Assembly (NCBI GenBank): GCA_007132365.1 | Contig: SLOS01000287.1 | Location: 1-6,108 of the forward strand | Source of the DNA: Bacteroidales bacterium | Lineage (GTDB): Bacteria; Bacteroidota; Bacteroidia; Bacteroidales; PUMT01 | Length of the DNA: 6,108 nt | Direction of reading: 5' to 3' | Shown: piece after piece, positions 5,506 to 6,108 of the stretch | Position numbering within the stretch: the stretch's first letter is position 1 | How the letters are laid out: every line of letters begins with the position of its first letter | Notes under the pieces: generated by a model | Told to the model about the DNA's origin: nothing | The model's database searches: none | What the model saw: only the letters and a program-made list of their open reading frames with translations | Made by a program: the position numbers and the translations under genes

Positions 5506-6108
5506 TTTCCCTGCGGTTACGCAGGGTGCGTAACAGGTAGTTCTCAAAACCTTCTGCGGGTGATGGTGCCGGTGACATCAGCAGGGTCCCGTCCCGGTCC
5601 ACCAGGTAATAACTCGGGAACATCCTGATATCGTATTCTTTGAGGATAGATGGCTGGTTACCATAAAACAGGAACTCCCAGTCATAATCATTCTTGCCTA
5701 AAAACTCAAGCATCGATTCATAACTATCATCTATAAATACGGTGACTATCTTAAGGTTTTCACTGTGCTTACTGTTAAGCCGGCTCAAAACATCATATTC
5801 GGAAAGACAACTGTAACTGACAGCCGTACAAAAATTCAGATAGACGTAATAGCCCTTGAAATCCGACAGGGATAACATCTCCGCATCCCTGTTCATAAGC
5901 TCAAAACCGGGTGGTTGAAAGCCGGTAAGAAGCCGGGTGACCTTACTCCTGATATGCCCGGCAATAGAGGAATGCTCGCTGTAAGGAGTACCGGCGGCAA
6001 TTGAGTCAAGCACCGTCAGCAAACCTGTTCGGGAGAAGTCAGAGCCATAGAAGGAATCATGCAGACCTTTTAAAATGACAAGTTCCAGAAGGCGCCCCTC
6101 ACCCAGCA
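5498..6108 (-). CDS. Thioredoxin-fold (redoxin/TlpA-like) protein with degenerate active site, C-terminal part
   Basis: The reading frame is open to the right edge, so about 202 C-terminal residues are visible and the true start lies outside the window; the in-frame TTG at 6022 is unlikely to be the start. Counting visible residues from the edge, about 1-60 are the end of an upstream helical region. Residues from about 63 form a thioredoxin-like domain: GFQPPGFELMN (62-72), LSDFKGYYVYLNF (80-92), then CTAVSYSC (93-100) where a CxxC site is expected, a strand VTVFIDD (121-127), and MFPSYYLVDRDG (162-173) with the cis-proline at 164. SYSC replaces CGPC: the nucleophilic cysteine is Ser97, and only Cys100 is kept, with an extra Cys93. 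Classical thioredoxin activity is therefore doubtful. Many Bacteroidota relatives are envelope proteins of 400 residues or more, but no signal peptide is visible here. It overlaps the Nudix gene tail to tail by 8 bp. Confidence 0.85.
   Translation of the reverse strand, partial: LGEGRLLELVILKGLHDSFYGSDFSRTGLLTVLDSIAAGTPYSEHSSIAGHIRSKVTRLLTGFQPPGFELMNRDAEMLSLSDFKGYYVYLNFCTAVSYSCLSEYDVLSRLNSKHSENLKIVTVFIDDSYESMLEFLGKNDYDWEFLFYGNQPSILKEYDIRMFPSYYLVDRDGTLLMSPAPSPAEGFENYLLRTLRNRREIR
5509..5526. terminator. Perfect 7-bp hairpin just after the Nudix stop; possible terminator
   Basis: CCCTGCG and CGCAGGG form a perfect 7-bp, GC-rich stem around the 4-base loop GTTA. It starts 3 nt after the Nudix stop and lies within the last codons of the opposing redoxin gene. 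The position suits a terminator for the Nudix transcript, but no T-run follows on the plus strand, and on the minus strand only a loosely AT-rich stretch follows. It may instead stabilise a 3' end or stall one of the two converging polymerases. Confidence 0.4.

Overview
This is an ordinary chromosomal housekeeping segment from a member of the Bacteroidota, most likely Bacteroidales-like. The placement rests on four things: the gene order rsfS-ftsH-DUF2007-cdsA, the pair pyrE plus an SRPBCC protein divergent from a Nudix gene, the lack of clear Shine-Dalgarno sequences, and TAnnTTTG boxes of the Bacteroidota sigma-factor type upstream of several genes. No mobile element, CRISPR array, rRNA or tRNA was seen, and no stretch of more than about 160 bases lacks a gene.

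Layout: Positions 1-2908 hold a minus-strand cluster, read from right to left: rsfS (ribosome silencing factor), ftsH (membrane AAA+ zinc protease), a 68-residue DUF2007 protein, and the first 34 codons of cdsA (CDP-diglyceride synthase), which runs off the left edge. A 161-bp divergent control region (2909-3069) separates this cluster from birA (biotin-protein ligase, plus strand). It contains two candidate -7 boxes, one per direction, and a perfect 14-bp palindrome between them. birA meets a minus-strand pair tail to tail with an 11-bp overlap; that pair is pyrE (orotate phosphoribosyltransferase) followed 7 nt later by an SRPBCC-fold protein. pyrE is divergent from a Nudix hydrolase, with only 7 bp between the two start codons. 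The Nudix gene ends in an 8-bp tail-to-tail overlap with the last gene, the 3' portion of a thioredoxin-fold (redoxin) gene that enters from the right edge.

How they fit together: The left cluster joins ribosome control (RsfS), membrane protein quality control (FtsH) and phospholipid synthesis (CdsA). BirA supplies biotinylated carboxylases, PyrE makes the pyrimidine precursor OMP, and the Nudix protein probably hydrolyses a nucleotide derivative. The roles of the DUF2007 and SRPBCC proteins are unknown.

I found no convincing undescribed system. The points most worth a second look are the degenerate active site of the redoxin, a non-canonical biotin-loop sequence in BirA, the palindrome in the divergent control region, the extremely tight pyrE/Nudix start region, and a perfect hairpin at the Nudix/redoxin junction.
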